This document shows positions 33,501 through 44,603 of a stretch of 64,000 bases of DNA, piece by piece. Under the pieces are notes generated by a model. That model was not told the origin of the DNA. It did not search any database and worked only from the letters and a program-made list of their open reading frames with translations. Made by a program: the position numbers and the translations under genes. Every line of letters begins with the position of its first letter. Within the stretch, counting starts at the first letter, position 1. The stretch is from Glycine soja (Eukaryota > Streptophyta > Magnoliopsida > Fabales > Fabaceae): NCBI RefSeq assembly GCF_004193775.1, contig NC_041004.1:31830411-31894410 (forward strand). Reading direction: 5' to 3'.

Positions 33501-35700
33501 CAAGTCTCAAAGCATACCCCAACATGTGGCGGACCTGGAAAAAGTCTTCGGGGAACTACGCAAATATGAAATGCGCCTCAACCTTGAGAAATGTACCTTC
33601 GGGGTAGGCGGAGGAAAGTTCTTCGGCTTCATGATCACACACCTGGGGATTAAGGCCAACCCTGATAAGTGCACTGCCATACTGAAGATGCATAGTCCAA
33701 CCAACATCCAAGAAGTCCAAAAGCTTAATGATAGGCTACCATCCCTGTCTAGGTTCCTCCCAAAGCTTGCTGAAGAGGCAAACCCATTTTACAAATTACT
33801 CAAGAAAACTGAGATCTTCTTATGGGACAAGACATGTGAACAAGCCTTTTAGTATGTCTCAGTAGCTGACGAAGTCGTTAGCTCAACCCTCGTACAAGAG
33901 GAATGGAAGCACTGATTCCCTATCTACTTCACCAGCCACATACTTTATGGCGTCGAGAAGCGCTACCAAATGATAGAAAAGGTGGCACTAGCACTCATTA
34001 TCTTGGCCCGACGACTCAAGCCCTACTTCTAGAGTCATCAAGTGGTAGTCAAGATGAACTACTCCATCAAATAGGTTTTGAGAAAGTTTGAACTCGTAGG
34101 AAGAATGGTGGCCTGGTTTTTCAAACTTTCAGAGTTTGACATCCAGTACGAACCACACGACCCGCATGGAGACACAATTCAGGCTGACTTTCTAGTAGAA
34201 TTTGCTGGAAATGATACAACCACCCCAGACTGGTGGACCTTTTACGTTGACGGTGCATCCAATGTAAAAGGAAGCGGGGTAGGGATCACCCTCGAATGCC
34301 CCGACAATATTACTCTAGAGCAAGCGCCCAAGCTCAACTTTAGAGCCTCAAATAACCAGGCAAAGTACGAGGCACTCATTACAGGTCTGAAGCTAGCAAG
34401 AGAAGTCAGAGCTAAGAAGCTGCAATGCTACACAGGCTTGCAGCTTGTCCAAGGACAGGTTGCCAACACATACTAGACCAAGGAAACAGTATTGCTCAAG
34501 TACTATCACATAGCGAAGTCTCTCATCGACAATTTCAAATGTTTTGAAATGTACTACATCCCTAGGGAAAACAATACCATAGTAGACTTGCTCTCCAAGT
34601 TGGCTAGCACCAAAAAGGCCAGACACCTCAAGACTATCATCCAAGAGACGCTCTAAGCTCCCATCATAGATGATGCTGGGGAAATTATGGTCGGAGAAAA
34701 GGAGGAACCAAACTGGATGACCCTCTACAAGAACTTCTTAATTTAGGGGGTATTTCCACCAAATGAGGATGAAGCCCAACGCCTCAAATGGAAGGCCAAC
34801 TACTGTTATCCTTGATGGTAAGGTATTCAAAAGAGGGTTGACAACACCCTTACTCAAATGCCTAAACAGTTAATAGGCAGTCTACGTCATGAGAGAACTC
34901 CATTAAGGGATTATGGTTTCCATATCGGAGGATGCTCCCTAGCCACCAAAGCAGTGCGAGTCGACTACTATTGGCCAACACTTAGGGTAGACACCTTTGA
35001 CTTTACCAGGAGATGCATACGATGCCAAGAGTTTGCAGATGTGGCACACACTCCTCTTAACCATCTTCACAGTCTAAGCTCCCCTTGGCCCTTCGCCATG
35101 TAGGGAATGAACATACTGGGACCACTTCCAAAGGCCCCAACAGTAGTCAAATATTTACTAGTCGCCATCGACTACTTCACCAAGTAGATAGAAGCAAGAC
35201 CACTACGAGAAATTATGCCTAGTAAGGTGGAAAAGTTCACCTGGAAACACCTCATCTAGAGGTACGGTCTCCCATAAGCCATTGTCACCGACATCAACAC
35301 TCAATTCAAAGCTTAGACTTACGAAGACTTCCTGACAAGGCTAGGCATCAAGCACCTAGTCAACTCTATCGAACATCCTCAGACTAACGGACAAGTAGAG
35401 GCAACTAACAGAGTCATCCTCAAGGCCCTGTGTACTAGACTTGACAAGTCTAAGGGCCTATGGAAAGAACTCTACTACATACTCTCGGTGAACCACTATT
35501 CACCCTAGATAGCAACCAATGAAGTCAGGGAACCGTCGACAAGAAGACTATTGTTCCAACAACAACTAAATGAAGAAAATACAATGGTGGAACTTGAAAC
35601 CACCGAAGAAGTCCAAGAAACGACAAGGATTAGAGAAGAAGCTGCCAAACTCCGAGCAGCCAGGAGATATAATACAAAGGTTCAACATGAGCCTTTCAAC
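30586..35700 (+). pseudogene. Gypsy gag-pol, decayed
   Basis: Gag starts MVSTRSGLGNKTPLEDSHPH with a coiled-coil-like segment (LQNHIAEMKQHHEEELTKL). The gag core lies near 31105-31320 (FDTFIERFSA, SLRKFMEV) and a degenerate zinc knuckle near 31610-31675 (YKYHRGIGHNTKDHWELKDD, first Cys lost). Protease near 32257 reads VLIDQGSSIDIL. RT: MCTNYIDLNRVCPKDAYPL at 33181, PFGLKNAGAIYQRLMD, and VYVDDMVVKS at 33480. Classical RNase H (33850-34080) is heavily mutated; the second RNase H is at 34231-34480. Integrase has an HHCC zinc domain near 34875-35030 and a core with AIDYFTK and HPQTNGQVEATNR. At least fifteen stops and several frameshifts make it non-coding today. Confidence 0.9.
31863..32118 (+). 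repeat. In-frame 138 bp tandem duplication in the gypsy gag-protease region
   Basis: The stretch containing TGTAATCAACATCATTGTGT and ending ACTTCATCTACATGCCATCC occurs at 31896 and again at 32034, offset 138 bp (46 codons). The frame is kept, so the motif CGFSYGGQSSQSRKLHLHAI appears twice. The two copies are nearly identical, so the duplication is recent relative to the decay of the element. Confidence 0.9.
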
Positions 35701-35879
35701 CGGTGACTTCATGTGGCGAGTTCGAGGTGAAGCCAGAAAAGATCCCTAAGTGGGAAAGCTTGGCCCCAACTGGGAAGGTCCCTTCAGGGTCATAACCAAC
35801 CTTGACACCAGAGCATATTGACTATAGGAGCTGGATGGAAAAACAATTCAAAGAACATGGAATGCCACCCACTTGAAGT

Positions 35880-36160
35880 TTTACTTCCGCTAACCTCTAA
35901 ACTAAATGTTGTACTCTTTTTCCTACTCAGGTCTTTTTTCCCAAAAATAGAAAAATCAGGGTTTTGGCTTAAAGGGTTTTAACGAGGCACATTTGGGGTA
36001 ATGGAGGGAATTTGTACTTAATCAAATACATTGAATAAAATTCTACATCATATCTTTTTCACATTTCTCTTATCCTGACAAGAGCATCCATAGTTGTAGC
36101 TTTGAGGCTCTTAAAACCCAAGGCCCACCCTTGGTGATCCCCTCTTCTAGAACTTAGTCT
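35880..36160 (+). other. Gypsy 3' non-coding leader to the minisatellite
   Basis: No coding capacity. It contains 'gggttttggcttaaagggttttaacgaggca', a phrase style common near the 3' end of plant LTR elements. Confidence 0.5.
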
Positions 36161-37300
36161 CCAGTACATGCCACTTTGTAAGAGGCACATATGCAAGAGC
36201 ATATCACTATGTCTCCAGTACATGCCACCCACGGCTAGTGACATGTGAACAATAGCACACTACCATGACTCCAGTATACGTCACCCACAACGAGTCACAT
36301 ATATGCAAGAGCATACTGCAAACCTCCAATACATGCCACCTACGTCGAGTAATATGTGCGCACAAGCACCCTACTAAGCCTCCAGTACGTGCCACCCATG
36401 AGATGTGTGCACAAGCATCCTACTAGGCCTCCAATACATGTCACCCACGGTATGTGTGCACAGGCACCCTGCTAAGTCTCTAGTGCATGCCACCCACGAC
36501 GAGTGGCATGTGCACACGAGTACGTCATCATGACTCTAGTGTATCCCATCCATGGCGAGTGACATACATGCAAGAGCATATTACCATCACGACTCCAATG
36601 TATGCCACCCACGACGAGTGACATACATGCAAGAGCGTATTACCATCACGACTCTAGTATATGCCACTCACAATGAGTGACATATATGCAAGAGTGTATC
36701 ACCATATCTCCAATGTGTTCCCCCCCATGGCGAGTGGAATGTATGCAAGAGTACGATGCTCAAAACCTAGGTCAAACAATTCCCTGGTCAATCCTCCAAA
36801 GGGCTCGCAAAACCCAAGGTCCGCCCTTAGTGAGTCCCACTGATTCACACCACCATGTCTCCAGTAGATGCCACTTTGTAAGAGGCACGTAAGCAAGAGT
36901 ATGTTATTACGTCTCTAGTACATGCCACCCACGGTGAATGCCATGTATGCAAGAACACAACCACTTGCATTGTAAACTTGTCAAACCCAATCTCTGCACT
37001 TGGTAACCCCCACAAGTTCACAAAATCCAAGGCTCGTCCTTGGTAAGCCTTGACACAGCTTCCTAGGCTTGACAAAACCCAGGGCAAATGTGTCCCCAGT
37101 CCAAGGCTCGACAAACCCAGGGATCACCTTTGGTGAGCCTTTTTTATTATTAATTTTCATCGCCACAGGAACTCAAGGTATGCAAGGTCTCCCCTTGACA
37201 ATATTTTTGTTCCTAACTTTTATCTATGTAGGAATACAAATGCATCAAAAACCCAAGGTCCTCCTTTGGTGCACAAAACCCAAGGTACCCTCTTGGTCCG
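36100..37300 (+). repeat. Interspersed palindromic CCCAAGG...CCTTGG phrases
   Basis: The phrase AAACCCAAGG(N)CC..CCTTGGTGA recurs at about 36115, 36790, 36985, 37025, 37110, 37250 and 37280. Each forms a small hairpin (CCAAGG/CCTTGG). It overlaps and outlasts the 56 bp array. Confidence 0.6.
36160..36960 (+). repeat. ~56 bp minisatellite, about 11-13 degenerate copies
   Basis: Units start CC(A/T)GTACATGCCACCCAC, pass through CGAGTGACAT and 'atgcaagagca', and end 'accatgact'. Boundaries recur near 36160, 36216, 36271, 36326, 36380, 36430, 36479, 36535, 36594, 36653 and 36709, with two more at 36860-36950. Unit length varies from 49 to 59 bp. Minisatellites between integrase and the 3' LTR are known in Tat/Ogre-type elements. 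Confidence 0.85.
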
Positions 37301-37369
37301 CTCACTTGCAGCAACTACGACGACCATCGTCCATGGTCTAAGTTCAACAAGACAAACTTCCACCACACT

Positions 37370-37700
37370 ATTTGGCAAGACCTTTAATCAGGTCGAAGTC
37401 ATACTTACTCCTCATAACCATTAGAGGAGTAGCTTTGCAGGTTAAGACGACCCACCACCAGATTGCATGACAAGACCTTCAATCAGGTGCAACTTATACT
37501 CAGTCCTCATAACCATAAGAGGAGGAATTCTGCAGGTCAAGCAACCTACCCCCCAACTGCTTCAACTAGGGGCAAGTCAAACATAACTCCTCACAACCAC
37601 CAAGGCAAAAGCTCCACAAAACAAAAGGAAGCCCCACCAGATGGGTGACAAGACCTTTAACTAGGTTGAAATGAAACCTGAGATAACTTTATGTCATTAT
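37370..37700 (+). repeat. Degenerate ~90-110 bp repeat, three copies
   Basis: GACAAGACCTT(T/C)AATCAGGT, then 'tactcctcataaccat.agaggag' and 'tgcaggt', occurs at about 37372 and 37468. A third partial copy starts at 37647. Confidence 0.7.
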
Positions 37701-37779
37701 ACTCTTTACAAGACCACCATGATCCTACCTCTACATCAACAAGGTCTTGCTTCGTATGCTATCAAACATTCTACATCAC

Positions 37780-38212
37780 GACGGCCTATTCATACGACAT
37801 AAGTGTTTGAGAGTTGAGGTCATGCGCATGCATTATATTGAGCATGATTGGTTGGAATTATGGAAGGTTAATGACTACTTGTTGAGTGTATGTTGGAATA
37901 ATGGATGTTTGTGTATGATTATGGTATTTGTTAGTGTTTCTTTACTAATCATGATCATTTGATTTTAGTGTTAATTTCTTTTATAATAAACTCACCCTTG
38001 CAATTTTTGTACCGTGTGGTTGGTACCTGTGATGATCGTGAACCTTCGTTTGTAGGAGTAGATGAATAGTAGTATAGTATGTGAAGTGAGATTCTTTTGT
38101 GGAGTTGCCAAGCCGACGTGATGACATTAGGATTATTTTTAGTTTTCATTTAAAAATTAAAATTTACGCGCTTTAGAGTAGTGATATTGTAACAATGAGG
38201 CGGGTCATTACA
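37780..38212 (-). mobile_element. LTR-like remnant of a second gypsy family
   Basis: Read on the minus strand it begins TGTAATGACCCGCCTCATTG at 38212, a start typical of LTRs of another legume gypsy group (TGTAA...). It continues with AT-rich sequence to about 37780, where the first gypsy element's repeats stop abruptly. No internal coding region is attached. Orientation is inferred from the terminal dinucleotide only. Confidence 0.4.
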
Positions 38213-41200
38213 TTCTCTCATTTCTACATCAACCGATTCAGATTGGGACCCCCTCTGCATGTCTGTTAATTCACCATGTCATATCCATGTCGTATAATTC
38301 TTCTTAATCCCATCACACAATAGATGTTCTCGTATGTCGCCAAATACTTGTCATCTCCCATTTAAACAGTTTATATAACATTTTCCATCCTCATCCAGTC
38401 AACTTCTTTCGAAGGTGAATTCCGAGAAGTATTCAACGTCTTCCTCATATGTAGGGCTCATGCGACTTGCATTCATTCAACTTTGATCCATATAATTAAT
38501 AACTCTGTGATAGTCACAAAGTTGTTCTATGCATGAAAACCTCACTTTTTTCCTTAAAGGTGTGACCTTATCTCATTCAGGAAGACATATTTTTTACAGT
38601 ACATTCATACGTAAAGGTTAACTTTCTTTTCTTAGATTTGATAAAATTTCGGCAACATTTCACATTGATCTCCAAGTACATCACATGAAAAGCGGTGAAA
38701 AGAATTCCACCATAATCAAGTACGCACCCGGAGAACAAAGTGAAATGCACTAACCAAAATTTCATCAAATTTAAGAAAATAAATTTAACCTTTATGTATA
38801 AATATACTATAAAAATATGACTCTTTCCAAACTGTCCAAACGGACAATTCAAGATTTAATACAATGATTAATGCAAACTGTCCGCAAAAATCATTATATT
38901 CAATCTCAAATGGGAATCTAAGGTTCACTCATCATGAACATAACTTGTATATAAGTCAATACTCATTAATCACAGTCAACAAGTAATAAAAACATTGGTA
39001 ACAAACAAGAGCATCAAAACTTTATGAAAAACATTTGTACCTGTGATGATGATCACTATAATGTCCATCAACGAATGTCGTGATCACGATGCAAACAGGA
39101 AAACGAAAAGTGCCTACAAATTACATTGAGCATTGAAGATTACACATCTTTAACTATCGACTCTTAACCTATAACTTCATGACCATTGACCAACAACCAA
39201 TAAAATTTTATCCCATTAAGTAATGTCAGTTACAAGATTAACAAAAAAATACACACTTTTGAGACCCTTGTTTGTCTATATATATAGTAGCTAATTTACA
39301 ATGATTCTAAAACTATTTTTCGTTTCTTATATGTTCTTTTCTAACCTGATAATGTTATTGTAAATGTTGAACTTTATACTACTGGATGCCTTGAGTCAAA
39401 TCCAATTTTGGGAAGATTTAGTCACTCTATGAACTCATGATTGAAATAGAAATTATTGGAAATTCAAGAATTAGGCGGGGAATTCAATATTATAAGTGAA
39501 ATTATTATAAATTTAAGTTTTAATTCCAATTAAGTTTGTGAGCAAATAAGCTTAATTTATTTGATGCAGGGTCTAAGATCTAATGGTTTCATTTTCCTAA
39601 AATAATGTTCAACCAATCAAAATGATATTGAATACCATTTACCACCTCTACACCAAACAAGTACACGACATAGAATGAAGACATGCTAATTTATAGATAG
39701 ATTTTCTTCAATTCATATTCATCTCATTACAGTTACAAGTTACAACATCCTAGCATTTAGTTACCTCTTCTCCTTAGAGTGAGTGTGTATGGATAGAAAC
39801 TTTCCTGACCCAATTAGCACTGTCTAAAAACAGAGCAGCAATCCAAGAAATAGCTTAATCACCACTTGCATCAATCATCATTCCCAAAAACATATATACA
39901 TATAGATACACCGTAACTTGAAAATGCATCCAATTTCAATTAATGCCTAATGAATGGAACTTGCATCTAGTTTCAGAAAATGCACCGTAACTTGAAAGAA
40001 AATGCATCAGACATATACATATAGATACTCATAGTCATAGCTAACTAGTGAGGTTAATTAATAACAGAATAAGTCTTCGTGTTGCCTCAAAGGCTCAAAT
40101 AATCCCATCCATTTTTTTAGTATATACAAATGAAATGATTAAGGGATAACATCAATCACAATAATGCATCAAGTTGACTACTTTTGAGTCACCAAACTAT
40201 TTCAGAACATCAGAAAACAAAAACAAAAATAGATCAATAATTAAAAAGACATGGGTGGAAATGTGAAGGTAGCAAATGGAGGAACAAAAATTAATGCGGC
40301 CCTCATTATATTTCCTCCATTTGTCATCTTCCAAAATTTTCAAGTCAACAACAAACCACCTTGATATTAAAGCTGCCAATGAAATAAAATTACCATTCAT
40401 TGTTTCATAATTTTTCATCTTATTTTCAGTTCTGATTTGGTGCCTTTGGAATCACTTCATATCAAGGTATTTTATTTTCAACATTTGGAACAACCATATA
40501 CATATATACAAATTATATTGACTATCATCTACTTCATTGTAGTTTGTCATCTCAGATATAATAGAAGTTAAGGACAGTTTCTGCATTACAAAGTAAGAGC
40601 TCACTCAAGATAGAAAGCATACATAAGTGGAATGTATATTATAGAAAGAGACATACACACAAATACACAAACAGATGCTCCTGGCTTCATAAACCAACAA
40701 CATTCAATCCTAACCATTAACTAGTTTGTGGTCCAGGAATCAATATGCAAATTAGTTGCTTCATAAACCAGTTGCACATACAGACTATCATCCACACATA
40801 CACATGCACATTTCGTCAAATACATTGTAAACACTATATATATATACATGAAACAGTTATCAGGCTTCACTTCTTTTATAGTGTCCTGTGAGACTGAGAA
40901 AGGAAAAAGGACTTCAAATGGTAGTCCGAGAAGGAGAACAAAGTAGAGAAACACGAAGAAAAGAGAAGAAACCTAACCTTTCGCGATCGACAGTTGCCTG
41001 CGAGAGTGATAGTTAGGTTGCAACTCGCAGCGAGTGACAATAACAGTGATGTTGCAACGCCACGAGAGGTTGCAATGCTGGTGGTGACAGAGTTACAGTC
41101 CCATGAGAGGTTGCAAATGAGAGTGCGGAGGCATTCGAGTGAGAATGATGAGAGTGAGAGGTTTCAAAGTTACTGAGCTTCAAGGTTTTTGACGTCAGAC
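38213..41200. other. Intergenic, nothing coding recognised
   Basis: About 3 kb of AT-rich sequence without a believable gene. The 85-codon minus frame near 41013-41270 is a His/Ser-rich composition artefact over repeated 'gaggttgcaa' words. That patch (40980-41170) may be interior sequence of the CACTA-type element ending at 41594. Confidence 0.5.
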
Positions 41201-41204
41201 AATG

Positions 41205-41594
41205 ATTAAAAGATCCCACAACATCAATTTTTTTAAAAAATCCAATGTTAATGAAGTAACTCAACATCAATTTTTAAAAAAATCGATGTTGAGTTTTCTC
41301 TACATTTTTTCAGTAACAACGATTTTTAATAAAATTGATGTTGAAACGAGTTTGTACCCAAAACCGATATTATCAAAGTTGATTAATATTGATTTTTTAA
41401 CTAATGTTATCAAAGTTAGTTAACATCAATTTTTAAAAATCGATATTAACAATTTGTGTTAACATTAATTTTTTAAAAAATCGATGTTAACAAACTCATG
41501 TTATTATGAGATTGTCATGGTATCTTTATTAACATCAATTTTACGTAAAACTGATATTAAATTAATGATGTTAAAAACATTATTTATTGTAGTG
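41205..41594 (+). mobile_element. CACTA-type right end with subterminal palindromes
   Basis: The motif AACATCAATTTTT..AAAAATCGATGTT recurs many times in both orientations (for example near 41220, 41262, 41395, 41425, 41462 and 41530). The block ends TATTTATTGTAGTG at 41594, the reverse complement of a CACTACAATAAATA terminus. A matching left end was not located. Confidence 0.65.
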
Positions 41595-41685
41595 GACACA
41601 CAAAACAAGCGGCACCAAATAATTGACATAAAGAAACATGCAATTGGGCAAAACATCACAGGAGCATGGCATATCAAGTAAAAAT

Positions 41686-41770
41686 CGATAATCGATCGCT
41701 ACAATGAGATAAATAGATGTCGGATCGATCGCTACAATGAGATAGATAGATGTCGGATTTATATATATAA
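41686..41770. repeat. Tandem duplication, ~40 bp unit, partial third copy
   Basis: CGATCGCTACAATGAGATA(A/G)ATAGATGTCGGAT occurs twice in a row, followed by a shortened copy ending 'aaatgtcggg'. Confidence 0.85.
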
Positions 41771-41785
41771 ATGTCGGGTTATATA

Positions 41786-41826
41786 GTACGTATATGATGT
41801 GGTCTGATATTCACGTGATGTAAAAC

Positions 41827-41914
<88 letters not shown>

Positions 41915-41955
41915 GTATATGATGTTGTCTGATATTCACGTGATGTAAAACACAA
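41786..41955. repeat. 45 bp direct repeats flanking an 80 bp (TA)n run
   Basis: GTACGTATATGATGTGGTCT...AAAACACAA lies at 41786-41830 and again, with one change, at 41911-41955. Between them is an uninterrupted TA run at 41831-41910. Confidence 0.9.
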
Positions 41956-42090
41956 AAGGGAGCAAAATAATGAGTGCTACGTCTCATGATCCGGACAATT
42001 GCTTGTCTGTAAATTAAATTAGCTATTAAATAATTTAAGGAACGAGAGATGAACTGTACGTACAAGAAAAAATATTACATGTTTCAGTAG

Positions 42091-42093
<3 letters not shown>

Positions 42094-42126
<33 letters not shown>
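42094..42126. repeat. (AT)n microsatellite
   Basis: About 33 bp of uninterrupted AT dinucleotides. Confidence 0.9.
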
Positions 42127-42129
<3 letters not shown>

Positions 42130-42668
42130 CTCTACTAATCTTTAGTTAATATATAATTGAAATTTTTAATGTATAGGATTTAATAAAACTCGATTAAGTA
42201 TCACAAATTATTTGAGATCCTTGTGATTTTGTTACATTAGATTTTATTACATGGTCTGTGATCCCATACTAAACCAAAATTAATTTCCATCGTGTAACAG
42301 ATTTTAAATTTGGGAAAGGGTACATCACACAGAAACTAATCAGAGTAGACATTAATTATAAACGTGATACTCACAGACGAAGTATATATTTTTTTTTTTA
42401 CAGGAGTTCTATTTATTGTTTTTTACTATGTTATGATAGTAATAAATATTAATTAACATTGTTCATGACTAATTTTACTAAAAAAAATCTGAGTTATTCT
42501 GAATCTTTTCTTTTAGCTACAAAATTACAGCAATTCAAACAGAGTTCCTTAAGTTAGTTTGGTTGGTTTAGTTCTATTTAACATCTTTCTCTCTTTCAAA
42601 AGACAAGACTATAGTAATCATTCTACTTCTTCTATTCCTCCAATAAGCGAATTCTCAGATTTGTATGC
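42127..42668 (+). promoter_or_regulatory. Upstream region of UGT gene B
   Basis: Presumed promoter and leader. The last 80 bp before the ATG are rich in CTT/TTC (ttctacttcttctattcctc), a common plant 5' UTR feature. No TATA box is firmly assigned. Confidence 0.4.
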
Positions 42669-44603
42669 ATGGAGAAAACAACAACGCACATTGTAGTAAT
42701 TCCCAGTGCAGGATTCAGCCACTTCGTTCCCATTATCCACTTCTCAAAACAACTCGTTGAGCTTCACCCAGAAATTCACGTAGCATGCATCATTCCCATA
42801 CTAGGGTCTCTCCCAAGTGCCGCAAAACCCATTCTCCAAACCCTTCCACAAAACATAAACACCATTTTCCTTCCACCGGTGAACCCTAATGAGCTACCAC
42901 AAGGTATTCCCGTAGTTCTCCAAATTCTGCTCGCAATGGCTCACTCCATGCCCTCCATCCACCACACCCTCAAGTCCATAACTTCAAAGACTCCCCACGT
43001 GGCAATGGTGGTTGATACTTTCGCCTATGAAGCACTAGATTTTGCTCAAGAGTTCAACATGTTATCCTACGTTTACTTCCCTTCCGCGGCTACGACACTC
43101 TCCACACACTTCTATTTTCGCACGTTGGACGAGGAAACATCGTGTGAGTATCGAGATCTGCCACACCCTATCAAAGTACCAGGTTGTGTGCCGTTTCATG
43201 GCCGCGATCTCTATGCTCAGGCCCAAGATCGAACCAGTGAACTTTATAAAATATCACTCAAACGATATGAACGGTACCGTTTCGTTGATGGGATCTTCAT
43301 TAACAGCTTCTTGGAATTGGAAACTGGTAATTATAAATGTACACTTTACTTTCTTATAATTCAATTTTTGTTCAATTTTACCATAAATTATTAGGAGCTA
43401 TTCAATCAAAAACAAACAAAAAAAGGTGTTATTCAATCATTTTTTATAGAGATATTAACAAGGACCATAAACACATGATGTTTAAGGCTATTTAATGTAG
43501 TAATTCCTCTACTTTCGCCCAATTTATCTTTCTATCTCAGTTTATCTTTCTGGTCACATTGCGTACATACTTTGATTACTTTCTCTATTCTAAAATCATG
43601 GTAGTTTTAACCTTTGAAAATAAATTTAAATTGATTGATTTTGTATCTTTTAAAGAGATATTTAAATATCTTACAATTTTATTCTCTAATAAATATTATT
43701 ATCTTAAAAGAGTTGATTATGTTAAAATTAAAAAAGAGAACAAAAAAAATGAGTAAAATATATTGTCTCCTAATAAATATTAATTTTCTTGAAATTCTTT
43801 GTCTTTTTACTGTGTAAAGAAGCCTTAAACATTATTCATTGGAAGCAGGTCCTATAACAGCATTGCAAGATGAGGAAAGGGAGTACCCACCTTTATATCC
43901 TGTTGGACCACTTGTCCAAACTGGGACAGCATCTTCTGCAAATGGGTTGGACTTGGAGTGTCTAGCATGGTTGGACAAACAACAAGTTGCTTCTGTTTTG
44001 TATGTTTCTTTTGGGAGTGGTGGAACACTCTCACAAGAGCAAATAACTGAGCTTGCTTTTGGTTTGGAATTGAGTAACCATAAGTTCTTATGGGCTGTGA
44101 GAGCACCAAGTAATGTAGCCAATGCTACATATATTGGTGAACAAAAACACGTTGACCCGTTAGAGTTCATGCCATGTGGGTTTTTGGAGAGAACCAAAGA
44201 GAAAGGCATGGTTTTTCCTTCATGGGCACCCCAAATTCAAATCCTTAGCCACAGTTCAGTTGGAGGGTTCTTGACTCACTGTGGTTGGAATTCGATCCTT
44301 GAGAGTGTGCTAAAGGGTGTGCCATTCATCACATGGCCACTGTTTGCGGAGCAGAAAATGAATGCGATTTTGCTATGTGAGTGTCTCAAAGTGGGAGTGA
44401 GGCCAAGAGTTGGTGAAAATGGTTTGGTGGAAAGGGCTGAAATTGTGACGGTGATAAAGTGTCTAATGGAAGAGGAAGAAGGTAAGAAAATGCGTGAAAG
44501 AATGAATGAGTTAAAAGAAGCTGCTACTAATGGTCTCAAACAAGATGGGGCTTCTACCAAGAACTTTTCTCGGGTAGCATTCAAGTGGAAAAATTTGGCA
44601 TAG
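42669..44603 (+). CDS. UGT72-like UDP-glucosyltransferase B (two exons)
   Basis: Paralogue of the enzyme at 22356-23774, with the same presumed UDP-glucose-dependent role on small phenolics. Exons 42669-43326 and 43849-44603 join in frame across a GT-AG intron to give 470 residues. It starts MEKTTTHIVVIPSAGFSHFV. His18 and Asp116 (VVDTF) fit the catalytic dyad. The PSPG box is Trp345 to Gln388 with HCGWNS. Most residues are identical by eye to gene A, including ISCEYRD/TSCEYRD and the whole PSPG core. No lesion was seen, so it is likely functional. The intron falls after the LELET codons, at a point where gene A reads straight through (LEMETSPIRAL), so one copy gained or lost an intron after duplication. 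The two genes diverge from each other. Confidence 0.93.
43327..43848 (+). other. Intron of UGT gene B (522 bp)
   Basis: Donor CTG|GTAATT and acceptor GGAAGCAG|GT. It is strongly AT-rich compared with the exons, and the branch/polypyrimidine region near the acceptor is poor but present (tttttactg). No transposon termini were recognised in it. Confidence 0.9.

Larger units (their letters stand above)
29861..37780 (+). mobile_element. Ty3/gypsy retrotransposon, Tat type, decayed, 3' LTR not found
   Basis: The 5' LTR (29861-30513) starts TGTCCAAGACCCC. It is followed by a primer-binding site of the TTTGGYRCCCACCRTGGGG type common in Tat-lineage elements. Gag, protease, RT, RNase H, a second RNase H and integrase follow in gypsy order. 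The second RNase H (WTFYVDGASNVKGSGVGITL) is the marker of the Tat/Ogre group. After integrase comes about 1.8 kb of non-coding repeats. Where a second LTR is expected, the sequence turns into an unrelated remnant near 37780. Confidence 0.85.

Noticed and set aside
36160..36960. CRISPR-like repeat array
   Set aside because: The units are degenerate, contiguous minisatellite copies with no unique spacers, inside a plant retrotransposon.
41811..42065. 84-codon minus frame over the TA run (and the similar frame at 55590-55853)
   Set aside because: The translation is mostly Tyr-Ile repeats from the TA dinucleotide run.
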